From CAZGNZ01 sp964527215 (GTDB lineage Bacteria > Fidelibacterota > Marinisomatia > SCGC-AAA003-L08 > JACNLC01), in NCBI GenBank assembly GCA_964527215.1, contig CAZGNZ010000032.1:1-53091 (forward strand): a DNA stretch of 53,091 bases, read 5' to 3'. Position 1 is the stretch's first letter, and each line of letters begins with the position of its first letter. Below are positions 1-9,667 of this stretch, piece after piece. Made by a program: the position numbers and the translations under genes. The notes beneath the pieces were generated by a model. The model did no database searches and was not told the DNA's origin. It saw only the letters and a program-made list of their open reading frames with translations.

Positions 1-1100
1 CAAAATAAGATTTGCTTCCAGTTGCCATATGGCATTATCGGGGAAATAGCGCATGCCAGGGGATTCAGGATGCAGCAATGCCAACCCCGGCGATTGCCAA
101 TAACCGGAATAAAATGTTTCAGTCCGAGAATTCATCGTCTATTATTACTATGCATCCTGAACCGTAATTCGGATGGCAATTGACGGGAATAGAAACCTGA
201 AATTCGAAATTTGTCTGTGATTCTGCTGTGACCCCAATTCACCTTCACTGCATTACCCCACTCAACAACACCCTTACGGGAACGTTACTCAACGACTCAA
301 CCAATTTCCACCCACTGCACCCCTTCAGGGTTCTGCCGTAATTCTATCCGGTTCCCGGGGCGATGGCCCCGGGCTGATGTATTTCAGCCCCTTCAGGGCT
401 GGAGAATCTGATTTCTGCTGGTGATCAGTGGAACCTCGGATTGAAAAATGCCCCCAGATCGTCCATCCCAAACCCCCACCCTCCTCTGGGGAATGGCACT
501 TACGGGGAGTTCAGGATGCAGCAATCCCAAATCCCAAGGCGGTCATTCACCTGAGGTCATTAAATGTGTTCAAGCACGTACCTGTATTTAACCTATGCAT
601 CCTGAACCGCGATCCGGATGGCAATCGACGGAGAGTTGTAACTGGAAATCCAAAATTTGAAATTGGAAAAGCACAATCAAGGGCTGACGACTGCCAACTG
701 ACAATTTTCCGTCTCACTCAACAGCATTATGTCAGAAAGTCCAATTCAGCCATTATACTATTACACTATTTCACCAATACACTGCTGGACAGCACCCAGC
801 CTGGAAGCCCAACTCACCTGCTCGACCAATTAACAACACCCAGTCCTCCAGATCTTAACCTGCACCCCTTCAGGGTTCTGCCGTAATTCTATCCGGTTCC
901 CGGGGCGATGGCCCCGGGCTGATGTATTTCAGCCCCTTCAGGGCTGGAGAATCTGATTTCTGCTGGTGATCAGTGGAACCTCGGATTGAAAAATGCCCCC
1001 AGATCGTCCATCCCAAACCCCCACCACTCCCGGGGAAATACCACCCTTGGCTGCAGGGAAATGGGATTACGGGCACATCACTCCGGAATCCAGGGAAATC
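1..1100 (-). repeat. Family 1 long dispersed repeat, left array (one decayed, one full, one truncated copy)
   Basis: About 1.1 kb with no convincing gene, built from a repeated unit of roughly 550 bp. The landmark CTGCACCCCTTCAGGGTTCT occurs near 316 and again near 862. Each time it is followed by the hairpin CCCGGGGCGATGGCCCCGGG and then a block ending near CCATCCCAAACCCCCACC. A full copy spans about 301-850, a copy cut short after the CCCCCACC block spans about 851-1060, and a decayed copy fills 1-300. The same unit occurs in reverse orientation at 28190-29420. ORFs inside the unit have no recognisable product and are treated as spurious. The array probably continues left of the window. It may be a non-autonomous element or a structured repeat; mobility is not shown. 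Confidence 0.85.
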
Positions 1101-1263
1101 CAATTCCCGGATTTATAGAAAATCTTCAGCTGATAACTTGTCTGTTGGTTATACTACGATTCCAGCAGCAGGCTTCAGACAGATTCCTTTTGTATAATGA
1201 ATGACAATCTAATTCTCAGGAAAGGGTGTACAGCAGCGCGTGGAAAGGCAAACCTAATTTGGT

Positions 1264-1890
1264 TCAGTGTTCAGAGTTGTCAAGATCGGGGTGATCGTGT
1301 ATTCTCAAGGCCAATATCAGTTCTGTGAGTCGGGACTCGAGAGCTGGTATGTTTTCATTGTTGAGTACAGTAATATCTGCCCGTTTTATTTTTTCATCTT
1401 CCGGCATCTGAAGATTCATTCTTTTAAGGATCTGTTCTTCAGACAGGCTGCTGCGGGTCATTGCCCGCCGGATGCGAATATCCTTATCTGCAGTGATTAG
1501 AAGAATCAGATCAAACAGGTCTTCATATTTTGCTTCCATCAGCAGTGCCGCATCAACGATGAACCACTCGGTTGACTGAATTTCCGCCGTTTTCATTTCA
1601 TTTTTGATCAACCTGCGGACTTCCGGCCAGAGAATCCGGTTCAGCTTCTGCTGTTCATCAGGACTGCGAAACGCTGCCCGTGCAAGCCGGTTGAAATCCA
1701 GCCTGCCGTCAGCATCCGTTATCTCACGGCCAAATGCCGTTACAACCTGCGATTGAATTGCAGGCACACTCCGAAGCAGTTTTTTTGCCTCAGAATCTGC
1801 ATCAAAAACCCAGGCGCCCTGATGGGCAAAAAAACGGGCAGCCGTTGACTTTCCTGAGCCAAGACCACCCGTAATACCCAGTTTACGCAT
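1264..1890 (-). CDS. coaE: Dephospho-CoA kinase
   Basis: This 208-residue cytosolic kinase catalyses the last step of coenzyme A synthesis, phosphorylating dephospho-CoA on the ribose 3'-hydroxyl with ATP. The P-loop GGLGSGKST lies at residues 8-16. The family motif around VFDADSEAKKLL, near residue 30, supplies the Asp residues that contact substrate and magnesium. Length matches the family (about 200 residues). The ATG at 1890 starts directly before the P-loop strand, so little N-terminal freedom exists. It is the last of the minus-strand metabolic genes and is separated from adk by a family 2 repeat, so it may be transcribed alone. Nothing looks degraded. Confidence 0.96.
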   Translation of the reverse strand: MRKLGITGGLGSGKSTAARFFAHQGAWVFDADSEAKKLLRSVPAIQSQVVTAFGREITDADGRLDFNRLARAAFRSPDEQQKLNRILWPEVRRLIKNEMKTAEIQSTEWFIVDAALLMEAKYEDLFDLILLITADKDIRIRRAMTRSSLSEEQILKRMNLQMPEDEKIKRADITVLNNENIPALESRLTELILALRIHDHPDLDNSEH

Positions 1891-1945
1891 TATAAAATCC
1901 CATACATAATCAAGGTGCTGTCAGTGAACACTGTTAGAATCTAAC

Positions 1946-2392
1946 CCGAATATTTCATGAGAATATCTATGCGTAAAATGCTTCGCATTTTCCGGACGAT
2001 GACGGATCTGCTCAATTCTACAGCGTCCGTCAGGAGACGGATTTTCAATTCTACTCGAAAAATGTTCTCAACGTACTGTCCAGTACGATTTCACTCATTT
2101 TTCTTCATATGCCTTGGTGAATCCGCCAGTGGGCGGACGAGTGTAACTGGGTGCATTCCCCGCCGCTTGTTGGAAATCCGCCATTTGGCGTGGCGGCGAA
2201 ATAAAAAATGATTATATCACTAATGATACCCCGTCCCGTCAGCTGACGGGCGGGGAAATTCATTGAGACCCCATGGATTCTTTAACGGAAAAAGCTTCAT
2301 TGACAGTCAGCACTAAATTGTGTTGAATTTTTGCTTTTTCCGCATCAATACATTTTCATCATCTCATTACGAAGTCTCATGAAACATCCGGA
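1946..2392 (+). repeat. Family 2 MITE-like repeat, copy 1
   Basis: Gene-free 450 bp between coaE and adk. The left end (CCGAATATTTCATGAGA) and the reverse complement of the right end (CCGGATGTTTCATGAGA) are imperfect terminal inverted repeats. Inside are several short palindromes: AAAATGCTTCGCATTTT, CCCGTCAGCTGACGGG and a pair based on AATCCGCC/GGCGGA. A second copy with the same outer ends lies at 38575-38945, but there the inner module (about 2121-2266 here) is reversed. CTAA flanks both ends here and could be a small target duplication, which is weak evidence. No transposase is encoded, so it would have to be mobilised in trans. Confidence 0.8.
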
Positions 2393-3034
2393 CTAAAGCA
2401 CTGCTGCAATTCGGTCTTTAATTTCGTTGATGCTTCCCACACCGTCAACGGTGCGGTCCAGCTTCTGTGCAGTATAATAATCAACCAGCGGGGCCGTTTG
2501 GTCGTGGTAAACTTTCAGGCGATTCTTGATGGTCTCCGGTTGATCGTCATCTCTCTGGACGATATTTGATCCACCGCATTTATCACATATGCCTTCTGTT
2601 TTCGGAGGGGAGAACATCAGATTGTAAATGGTTTTGCAGTCGCTGCAGGTCCGGCGGGCGGACAGACGGCGAACGATTTCTTCATCATCAGCAGTAATAA
2701 CCAGAACTGCATCCAGCTTAAGTCCCATTTTATCAAGAAGTTTATCCAGGCCCTCCGCTTGGGGAATGGTTCTGGGAAATCCATCCAGAATGTACCCGTT
2801 GGCGCAGTCCGGCTCCAGAAAGCGCTGCTCCACCATTCCCAGTATGACGTCATCAGGAACCAGCTGTCCCGCATTCATAAATTCCTGAGCATTTCGGCCC
2901 AGTTCCGTATCATTTTTAATATTCGCTCTCAGCATGTCTCCCGTGGAAATCTGAGGAATTTGATATTTATCGACCAGGTATTTGGCCTGAGTGCCTTTAC
3001 CGACCCCCGGGGGACCAATCAAGATCATATGCAT
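2393..3034 (-). CDS. adk: Adenylate kinase, zinc-LID type
   Basis: Interconverts ATP + AMP and 2 ADP in the cytosol. The protein has 213 residues, the usual size. The P-loop GPPGVGKGT is at residues 7-15, the AMP-binding motif DGFPRT at 84-89, and a long LID carries Cys130, Cys133, Cys150 and Cys153 (CSDC and CDKC), the structural zinc site of many bacterial enzymes. An upstream in-frame ATG (3097) would add 21 hydrophilic residues. The ATG at 3034 is preferred because AAGGAAG lies seven bases ahead and the protein then starts at the first beta strand. It lies downstream of nupC with a 268-base gap and fits the nucleotide-metabolism theme of the region. Confidence 0.97.
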   Translation of the reverse strand: MHMILIGPPGVGKGTQAKYLVDKYQIPQISTGDMLRANIKNDTELGRNAQEFMNAGQLVPDDVILGMVEQRFLEPDCANGYILDGFPRTIPQAEGLDKLLDKMGLKLDAVLVITADDEEIVRRLSARRTCSDCKTIYNLMFSPPKTEGICDKCGGSNIVQRDDDQPETIKNRLKVYHDQTAPLVDYYTAQKLDRTVDGVGSINEIKDRIAAVL

Positions 3035-3302
3035 ATTGTGACTTCCTTTTGTTTTCCCGGCCGGACTGCATTGGTTGTTATCCTGCGTTGTTTTCACGGA
3101 TAACCGACTGCAGAGGAGGTCCGGTCGGAGCAGTTAATAATACACAGCGGTTTCGACTGAACAGTCTATCCTTAATAATTCATGAGCAGTTCAATGCAGA
3201 AAGCTTTTCAATAACTCACCGGACACAGACCGGGGCTACTGCCATTTCCGCACCAACACGTCTTCATCACTGATTTTGCAAAGGTTTGTGACTTTTTTCA
3301 GG

Positions 3303-4922
3303 CTAAAGGAGGATTCCTGCAATGGTGGCTGTCAGCCAGGACGCCAAAGCGCCGCCGAACATTGCTTTCAAGCCCACTTTGGCCAGATCTGCCTTACGTC
3401 CCGGCGCGACTGCACTGATTCCGCCGATCTGTATTCCAATACTGGAAAAATTGGCGAACCCGCAAAGGGCGTACGTTGATATGATGATAGCCCGTTCATC
3501 CAATGCACCTGAACTGATATAATTGGCCAATGTGCCATACGCCACAAATTCATTCAGTGAAAGTTTGATTCCCAGGAGGTTGCCTACCTGATCGGCATAT
3601 GCCCATGAAACACCCATCAGCCAAGCCAGCGGTCTGAGAACAGTACCGAACAAAGTCTGCAGTGAACCCGGGAAATATCCTTTGTATTCACCCACTGCCG
3701 GAGACATTCCTGAAGCGTCATAATTGACGAATTCACCTCCGAGCAGGCGGCCGTCAATCAGAAGGTCAAGCCAGTTCATGATAACGTCCACAACTGCAAT
3801 AAGAGCAATGAAGCCGATGAGCATTGCACCCACGTTCACCGCCAGCTTGAGTCCGTCCGTAATACCGTTTGCCGCGGCTTCGATAACGTTTGAGCCGACC
3901 TTGATATCCGGCAGATCTACATCACCGGCTGTCTGGCTGTGCTCCGTTTCGGGGTATATGATTTTCCCAATCACCAAGGCTGCGGGAGCAGACATGACGC
4001 TGGCAGCAATCAGATGCCCCGGCGGTACACCCATTGCCATGTAGCCGGCCAGAACCCCTCCGGCAATGGTGGCAAAGCCGCCCACCATAATGGTAAGGAG
4101 CTCGGATTTGGTCATGCCTTCCAGAAATGGTTTAATCAGAAGAGGGGCTTCGGTCTGTCCGACAAAGATATTCGCAGAACATGACAGTGTTTCAGCACCG
4201 CTGGTTCCGATGGTCCAGCGCATGAATTTGCTCATGGCGGAGATGACTTTCTGCATGATGCCCAGGTAATACAGAACGCTCATGAATCCGCCGAAGAAAA
4301 TAATGGTGGGCAGAACCTTAAATGCGAACTGAAAACCAAATCCAGGCCAACCGGCATCCGGACCTGTGAAGAAATGGCTGTTATCAGCCAGGTTGGCAAA
4401 CAGAAATTTCGCACCGTAATCAGAGAGTTCCAGAAATCCGGCCACCTTCTCACTGAATGAACTGAAAACCACACGACCTGTCAAGCCATGGGTGATTAAG
4501 TACACCACACCGGCTACGACCAGCAATGCACCTGCAAACCGCTGGCTGGGTTGATGCAGCTTAAACCGGGCATTGAGTATCAGCCATACAAACAGAATAC
4601 CCAGCAGCCATCCAAGCACCATCGGGATGAAATACAGAGCTGCACCTGCCGCAAGACTGACGGCAGAAAAAATTAGCATCGCCTGTACCCCGCTGCCCAG
4701 CCGGGCATCATCCTTTTGAAGAATATACGTGACAATCAGCAGGCCTAAAACCGCCAGCCCGACAAAACTCCAGTAATCTTCCCGTAAAATGATCAGTGCA
4801 AAAAGAAACTGCAGGCTCAGACCCCATATGATGCTCTTGAAATTTATGCGCGACTTATGATAAGAAAGCAGCCACGCCAGAGCCAACAAGGCGGCCAGAC
4901 CCAGTAAACTGATAAAATTCAT
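3303..4922 (-). CDS. nupC: Concentrative nucleoside transporter (CNT/NupC family)
   Basis: Ion-coupled nucleoside importer of the inner membrane, 539 residues and strongly hydrophobic throughout. The CNT signatures are present: GQTEAPLLIKPFL and the following TIMVGGFATIAGGVLAGYM region (hairpin/TM4 substrate site), then a NAANGITDG-type segment. It is longer than E. coli NupC (about 400 residues) because of extra N-terminal membrane segments, as in other long CNT members. The ATG at 4922 has AGGAG five bases upstream; the GTG six bases earlier sits too close to that site. It lies 43 bases downstream of tdk and is probably co-transcribed with it, so uptake and phosphorylation of nucleosides are linked. 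Confidence 0.93.
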   Translation of the reverse strand: MNFISLLGLAALLALAWLLSYHKSRINFKSIIWGLSLQFLFALIILREDYWSFVGLAVLGLLIVTYILQKDDARLGSGVQAMLIFSAVSLAAGAALYFIPMVLGWLLGILFVWLILNARFKLHQPSQRFAGALLVVAGVVYLITHGLTGRVVFSSFSEKVAGFLELSDYGAKFLFANLADNSHFFTGPDAGWPGFGFQFAFKVLPTIIFFGGFMSVLYYLGIMQKVISAMSKFMRWTIGTSGAETLSCSANIFVGQTEAPLLIKPFLEGMTKSELLTIMVGGFATIAGGVLAGYMAMGVPPGHLIAASVMSAPAALVIGKIIYPETEHSQTAGDVDLPDIKVGSNVIEAAANGITDGLKLAVNVGAMLIGFIALIAVVDVIMNWLDLLIDGRLLGGEFVNYDASGMSPAVGEYKGYFPGSLQTLFGTVLRPLAWLMGVSWAYADQVGNLLGIKLSLNEFVAYGTLANYISSGALDERAIIISTYALCGFANFSSIGIQIGGISAVAPGRKADLAKVGLKAMFGGALASWLTATIAGILL

Positions 4923-4965
4923 ACACACTCCTGTTTATCTAATAGAATTGCTGATGTCACCTGAG

Positions 4966-5547
4966 TTAACTCATATTCGTAACTTTAGACCCGTCGGGAT
5001 CAAAACATTTCCGGCAGCGGGCTTCATATTTATCCGCTTCTCCCACAACCACGCGATCTTCTTCCATACTGAGACGCTGACTGTAATTGGCAGGGTCTCC
5101 GCACTGAACGCAGATTGCCAGCAGTTTGGTGACATATTCCGCTTCTACCATCAGCGCTGACACCGTTTCGAACGGACGGGCAAGGTAATCCTTATCCAAT
5201 CCGGCCACAACGACCCTTCGTTCATCATCAGCCAGTTTTTTTACAATATTAACCAGCGAAAAACTAAAAAAATGTGCTTCATCAATTCCGATTACGTCCG
5301 CTTCATCCAGGTGCTCCAGTATCTCTTCAGGATGCGACAGGGCGATGGATTTGATGATTCTACCGTTATGGGACACAATGTCTTCTTCACTGTATCGGTT
5401 ATCAATGGCGGGTTTAAAAATCCGCACATCCTGTTTGGCGATTTTTGCACGCACCAGCCGTCGAATCAGTTCTTCAGTTTTCCCACTGAACATTGGTCCG
5501 CAAATTACTTCAATCCAGCCGGAGTTCACCGGAGTCAGCGTCATCAT
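4966..5547 (-). CDS. tdk: Thymidine kinase (type II)
   Basis: Phosphorylates thymidine (and deoxyuridine) to the monophosphate in the salvage pathway. It has 193 residues with the P-loop GPMFSGKT at 17-24, an IGIDEAHFF motif carrying the catalytic Glu, and the structural zinc site as Cys146, Cys149, Cys178 and Cys181 (CVQC, CRKC). This is the compact tetrameric type II enzyme. The start ATG overlaps the udk stop codon (ATGA) and GGGAG lies just upstream, so translation is probably coupled with udk. nupC follows. No anomaly seen. Confidence 0.97.
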   Translation of the reverse strand: MMTLTPVNSGWIEVICGPMFSGKTEELIRRLVRAKIAKQDVRIFKPAIDNRYSEEDIVSHNGRIIKSIALSHPEEILEHLDEADVIGIDEAHFFSFSLVNIVKKLADDERRVVVAGLDKDYLARPFETVSALMVEAEYVTKLLAICVQCGDPANYSQRLSMEEDRVVVGEADKYEARCRKCFDPDGSKVTNMS

Positions 5548-6185
5548 GATTCTCCCATTTTTTTATCAAGTAATATGGATACAATTTTCGTTCGAATGAT
5601 GTCAATTGCCACAACGTTTCGTCCGCCCTCCGGGATAATGATGTCGGCATATTTTTTGGTGGGCTCGACAAACTGCTGATGCATTGGCCGCACCGTTTCA
5701 TAAAACTGGGCGATAACCGACTCCAGTGTTCGGTCCCGTTTAAGAATATCCCGCTTTATTCGACGTACGATTCGTATGTCGTCCGCGGTTTCAACATAGA
5801 GTTTGATATCCATCATTTTTCGTATGAGGGGATCCAGAAGCACCAAAATCCCTTCAAGAATTACAATGTGATGAGGTTCAATATGTCTGGTTTCCTGAGA
5901 TCTTGTGTGTGTACTGTAATCATATATCGGTACGTCCACCGGGTCTCCGGTCAGCAGTCGGGTCAGGGTTTGTTTCATCAGTACGAAATCTACGGCATCC
6001 GGGTGGTCAAAATTGATTTTTGCCCGATCTTCCAGCGACAGATGACTCAAATCCTTGTAAAAGCTGTCCTGCTCCACCAATGCCACTTCCGACTGCTGAA
6101 ATTCGTGGGTCAGTGCCTTGGCAATGGAGGTTTTTCCTGATCCGGTTCCACCTGCTATTCCGATGAGAATGCTTGTTTTATTCAT
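5544..6185 (-). CDS. udk: Uridine kinase
   Basis: Phosphorylates uridine and cytidine with ATP or GTP in pyrimidine salvage. It has 213 residues with the P-loop GIAGGTGSGKT near residues 9-19, the FDHPDAVDF substrate motif, and the YDYSTHTR segment typical of uridine kinase/PRK proteins. A GTG codon precedes the ATG at 6185; ATG is chosen. The gene overlaps tdk by four bases and lies 190 bases downstream of cdd, so the pyrimidine salvage enzymes are adjacent on the same strand. Confidence 0.96.
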   Translation of the reverse strand: MNKTSILIGIAGGTGSGKTSIAKALTHEFQQSEVALVEQDSFYKDLSHLSLEDRAKINFDHPDAVDFVLMKQTLTRLLTGDPVDVPIYDYSTHTRSQETRHIEPHHIVILEGILVLLDPLIRKMMDIKLYVETADDIRIVRRIKRDILKRDRTLESVIAQFYETVRPMHQQFVEPTKKYADIIIPEGGRNVVAIDIIRTKIVSILLDKKMGES

Positions 6186-6381
6186 CACACACCATGTTGT
6201 TTGGAATCTGATTGATTATTTTGATTTTGGTCATTTTACCAATCCGTGGCAGATTGATTTTCGGCAAAATAACTGATTGTGAGATAATCCTGATAAATTC
6301 TGACAATTTGGAATCTATGGTTTGGCTGTATGTATTGGCTGTGCAAACAGTGCCGGATTCCGGTTTTTCGTCATAATATGG

Positions 6382-6753
6382 TTAGTGAAAGGGATGCGGC
6401 AGCAGCGCTGATGCTGACAGGGTTTTTATCCAGCTGTCTTTACTGCAGATATGAATGGAAATATCCCCGCAGTATTCAAGTATTATCTGTCGGCATGATC
6501 CGCAGGGGGTGGCCCCGTCCAGGGTCACCAATGCCATTTCCGTAAATTCAGAATAGCCTTGAGCGATTGCGGAAAAAATGGCCACCCTTTCCGCGCACAT
6601 GGTGGTGGGATAAGCTTTGGATTCCACATTGCAGCCATGAATTACCGTTCCGGATTTGGTGAGCAGTGCGGCACCGACAGGATAATTGCTGTACGTTGCC
6701 CGTGCTTTCTTCTGTGCCAGACGCGCTTCTGCGATAAGTTGATCTCTGTTCAT
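6382..6753 (-). CDS. cdd: Cytidine deaminase
   Basis: Hydrolytically deaminates cytidine and deoxycytidine to uridine and deoxyuridine. It has 123 residues, the size of the small tetrameric enzymes. Zinc ligands and catalytic acid are visible: Cys53 and Glu55 in TMCAERVA, then Cys84 and Cys87 in PCGSCRQ. The usual CNVEN is CNVES here. The start overlaps the rhomboid gene stop by four bases (ATGA), implying coupled translation. Its product feeds the udk and tdk enzymes encoded next. The C terminus is short but complete. Confidence 0.95.
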   Translation of the reverse strand: MNRDQLIAEARLAQKKARATYSNYPVGAALLTKSGTVIHGCNVESKAYPTTMCAERVAIFSAIAQGYSEFTEMALVTLDGATPCGSCRQIILEYCGDISIHICSKDSWIKTLSASALLPHPFH

Positions 6754-7430
6754 CGTTTTAACCAGTAAAAATTGCCCTTTGAAATTATAAACATTAGCAG
6801 GCTACCTGCAATAAATCCTCCAATATGTGAAAACCATGCCACCCCGCCGCCAACATGACCGAAACTGACAGCCGCATTCACAATCTGCCAGACGAACCAG
6901 ACCCCAATAACCAAGCTTGCCGGAAGAAGCATGGGAAAAATAAATACGATGACATGAATACGGGCCGAAGGGTATTTCAGAAGATATCCTGCCATGACAC
7001 CTGAAATTGCTCCGGAAGCTCCAACAATGGGAAGCACGGATTCCGGCTGAATCAGAACCTGGGTCAGAGTCGCAGCAGCTCCGCAGATTAAATAGTAGAT
7101 CAGGAACCAGCGGTGACCCAGAATGCTCTCGACATTATCTGAAAAAACATACAGAAAAATCAGATTGCTGAGAAGGTGCATAAATCCGCCGTGGAGAAAC
7201 ACCGAAGTCAGAAGGGTGAATCCAGATGGTACGGTGCGGTAGGATTCGAACACCGCATTCATTCCCGTAATCTCGCCCGGTACTGCGGCCAAATTGATAA
7301 CCATCATCTGCTGAGCAACCGGATCCAATACGCTTTGAATCAGATAAACACAAATATTAACAGAAATGATTAACCAGGTCATGGTCGGCACCAGAATCCG
7401 CGGATTTTCATCTTTGTAAGGAATGAACAT
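6750..7430 (-). CDS. Rhomboid-family intramembrane serine protease
   Basis: A 226-residue membrane protein with about six transmembrane helices. The catalytic dyad is visible as Ser139 in GASGAISG and His202 in FSHIGGF. The HGGFMHLLSNL segment at 80-90 is the conserved L1/TM2 motif. Rhomboids cleave transmembrane substrates in the inner membrane; the substrate here cannot be told. Its ATG directly abuts the TAA of the upstream M23 peptidase gene (TAAATG), and its end overlaps cdd, so it sits inside a tight transcription unit between a cell-wall hydrolase and a salvage enzyme. The protease activity call is firm; the biological role is open. Confidence 0.93.
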   Translation of the reverse strand: MFIPYKDENPRILVPTMTWLIISVNICVYLIQSVLDPVAQQMMVINLAAVPGEITGMNAVFESYRTVPSGFTLLTSVFLHGGFMHLLSNLIFLYVFSDNVESILGHRWFLIYYLICGAAATLTQVLIQPESVLPIVGASGAISGVMAGYLLKYPSARIHVIVFIFPMLLPASLVIGVWFVWQIVNAAVSFGHVGGGVAWFSHIGGFIAGSLLMFIISKGNFYWLKR

Positions 7431-9455
7431 TTATTCCGTAATGTAAAATGTGTTCCGAATTCTGGCTGTATTGCCAATACGATCTGTGCCCTCGATCTGC
7501 AAAGTATGCGGCCCGACAGATAATGTGTCATCCAGTAAAACCAGAACCGCCTTTCGGTACGAATTATACTCTGGAATAAAATTTCGGCCGTCCAACTGAA
7601 CAGCGATATCCGTTTCACCGTCTATACCCGTCAGCTGATCATCAATGTTAAACGAGATGCGGTCCATTTCTTCGGCAGTGAGCGAAACACCCCATTCCGG
7701 ATACAGATTTGTGATTTCCGGTTTCCCCGTTTCCGTCAGCACGGCAAAGATTTCTCCGGAGAGCACTTCGGTTTTAATTCTCAAACTGTCCGCACTGAAT
7801 TCAGAATCCAGATAATACCAGCTCTTTTTTTGAAAATCAAATGCATATATCGCAGCCTGTTGGGTGATCTCATCCAGCAGGAATTCTATTTGCAAAGGAT
7901 TTTTATATGGAATGAGATCCGGTCCAATTTCCACAGGCCCCAGAATCTGTCGGTACCCGGACGGTATCGGTGCCTGGGTTTTGTTCAGCCAGATCAGAGC
8001 GTCATCATAAAAGGATGATCCGTCACTGCTGACAATCACGGAATGCCAGTCCGATTTCATTCGAAATGACGAACCGGGTCGGGTCATCAGGGTTTCGATA
8101 TTCCAGTATTTCGTGTTCATGCCGGTATTTGATTTGAGTACTGCCTGATGACACCCGTCCAGCAGTTCCGGTGTGACAATCGCACTGACCAGCATTCCTG
8201 ACCGGGTTTTACTCATGGACAGTTCTTCGCTGCACACTTCAAGTACTGCTTCGGGAAAATCGTTTTCCCAACCATTTACGGAAAACTGGATTCCATGAAC
8301 AAAATGCTGGATACCCAGCTGCAGATCCGAACCGAAAAACTGTTTTTCCAGGGGTTCCATAGATTCCACCGGTATAACTGCTTCGGATTCCGCCTCTATT
8401 CGAATTGCCAGATTCAGAACCGCCGTGTTGCCGGAGATGTCCGCAACGGTCACGCGAACCGGGGTAACACCGGGAACAGAATCAGTGAAACCAGGGGACG
8501 GAATTTTAATGAAATCAAGGTTCTGACTGCCGAACTGAGTAAAAAGCTGATAGAATTTTCCCAGTCCTTCCCGATACAGGGCATAGTTGCGTTCCGTGTA
8601 AACCAGAGGATCTTCTGAAAAGGGATAACTGCTGTACCGGGTTTCATACCAGACTGAATCGGCAACGGACATTGTGAGTTTGTAAATACCGTACGTAAAC
8701 GGCTGCCCGTCAATAAGGTCCACTGCATTCACAGCCAGACCAAAAGAGCCGAAAACAGGAATGGTATCTGCAATGGTATAAAAACTGTGCTGGTCCGCAT
8801 CCTGAAGAGCAATCAGCACCGGACTGAAATATCCTCCAACGCGGGTGTCAGTTTCCAGCGGGATGAACGCCAGACTTCGAATCTTGGGGCGGACCGTATC
8901 CCGGATCTGGTAGTGAGATTCAAGCGGATTGAGGGGCAGTCCGTCCGGACTTCGGACTTCAAAATGCAGATGGGGACCGCCAATCGAACCGGTGTCGCCA
9001 GTGGTTCCCAGAATATCACCTCTCACAACCGGAAAGCGGCCGGGCGGGAAATAGCGTTTTAGAGAGTAGGTCTGTGATTCGGTCTGCCATATTCGAATCA
9101 GAGAATCCAGTTCCGGGGTAAATGTCTGCAGATGGGCATACACTGCCGTGTGACCGTCCTTCAGTTTCAGGTACAGTACTTTGCCATAACCGGAACTGCT
9201 TACCTGAATCCGGCTGATATGGCCGTCTGAAACTGCGAAAACCGGGAATCCGGTTGTTCCTCTGGTTCGAATATCAAGTCCGGCGTGAAACCGGCGGCTG
9301 CGCATTTCGCCGAACACACCGGATAAGGCACGGCTGGCGTTGGTCGGCCACTGGTATACTGGTTGGTCACTTCCGAATGAATCGGATAGGGTAAACAGAA
9401 TCAAGACTGTCAGAAAGCCAGTTCTGGAAAATCGGGTATGGCGTTTGGAATTCAC
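7431..9455 (-). CDS. Secreted M23-family metallopeptidase (LytM-type)
   Basis: A 674-residue exported protein. An N-terminal signal segment (residues about 12-28) is followed by a peptidase M23 domain at about 35-170. The zinc and catalytic motif residues are visible: His57 and Asp61 in FHAGLD, His108 in YAHLQ, and His162 and His164 in HLHFE. The remaining 500 residues look like beta-sandwich repeats, possibly for binding the wall or partners. Such proteins cut peptidoglycan cross-links or act as regulators of wall enzymes. The start is a GTG at 9455 because an upstream in-frame stop leaves no ATG; no strong SD site is visible. It is first in a unit with the rhomboid and cdd genes. Confidence 0.9.
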   Translation of the reverse strand: MNSKRHTRFSRTGFLTVLILFTLSDSFGSDQPVYQWPTNASRALSGVFGEMRSRRFHAGLDIRTRGTTGFPVFAVSDGHISRIQVSSSGYGKVLYLKLKDGHTAVYAHLQTFTPELDSLIRIWQTESQTYSLKRYFPPGRFPVVRGDILGTTGDTGSIGGPHLHFEVRSPDGLPLNPLESHYQIRDTVRPKIRSLAFIPLETDTRVGGYFSPVLIALQDADQHSFYTIADTIPVFGSFGLAVNAVDLIDGQPFTYGIYKLTMSVADSVWYETRYSSYPFSEDPLVYTERNYALYREGLGKFYQLFTQFGSQNLDFIKIPSPGFTDSVPGVTPVRVTVADISGNTAVLNLAIRIEAESEAVIPVESMEPLEKQFFGSDLQLGIQHFVHGIQFSVNGWENDFPEAVLEVCSEELSMSKTRSGMLVSAIVTPELLDGCHQAVLKSNTGMNTKYWNIETLMTRPGSSFRMKSDWHSVIVSSDGSSFYDDALIWLNKTQAPIPSGYRQILGPVEIGPDLIPYKNPLQIEFLLDEITQQAAIYAFDFQKKSWYYLDSEFSADSLRIKTEVLSGEIFAVLTETGKPEITNLYPEWGVSLTAEEMDRISFNIDDQLTGIDGETDIAVQLDGRNFIPEYNSYRKAVLVLLDDTLSVGPHTLQIEGTDRIGNTARIRNTFYITE

Positions 9456-9667
9456 GAGATCAGTTTTTCATTTCAGGGGGTTTCTCAGTGATGCAGTTCC
9501 ATTCCGGTAACATAATGATTACCGTAATCGGTGGAAACGATACAATGACGGGAAACCATCCGGCAGCCGGGATGAATCCAAATTGCTGTCAGGACATGCA
9601 TGGCGTGCCTTCTGTATCATTATTCCTGTAATTTTATCAAATACTTGTGTGTAAATTATCCAGTACA

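Noticed and set aside
428..1204. Open frames of 70-150 codons in the left repeat array, some repeated with the same N terminus (MEPRIEKCPQIVHPKPPP)
   Set aside because: They lie wholly inside a multi-copy repeat, have no recognised domain or SD site, and differ between copies by frame changes. The repetition reflects the DNA repeat, not a protein family.
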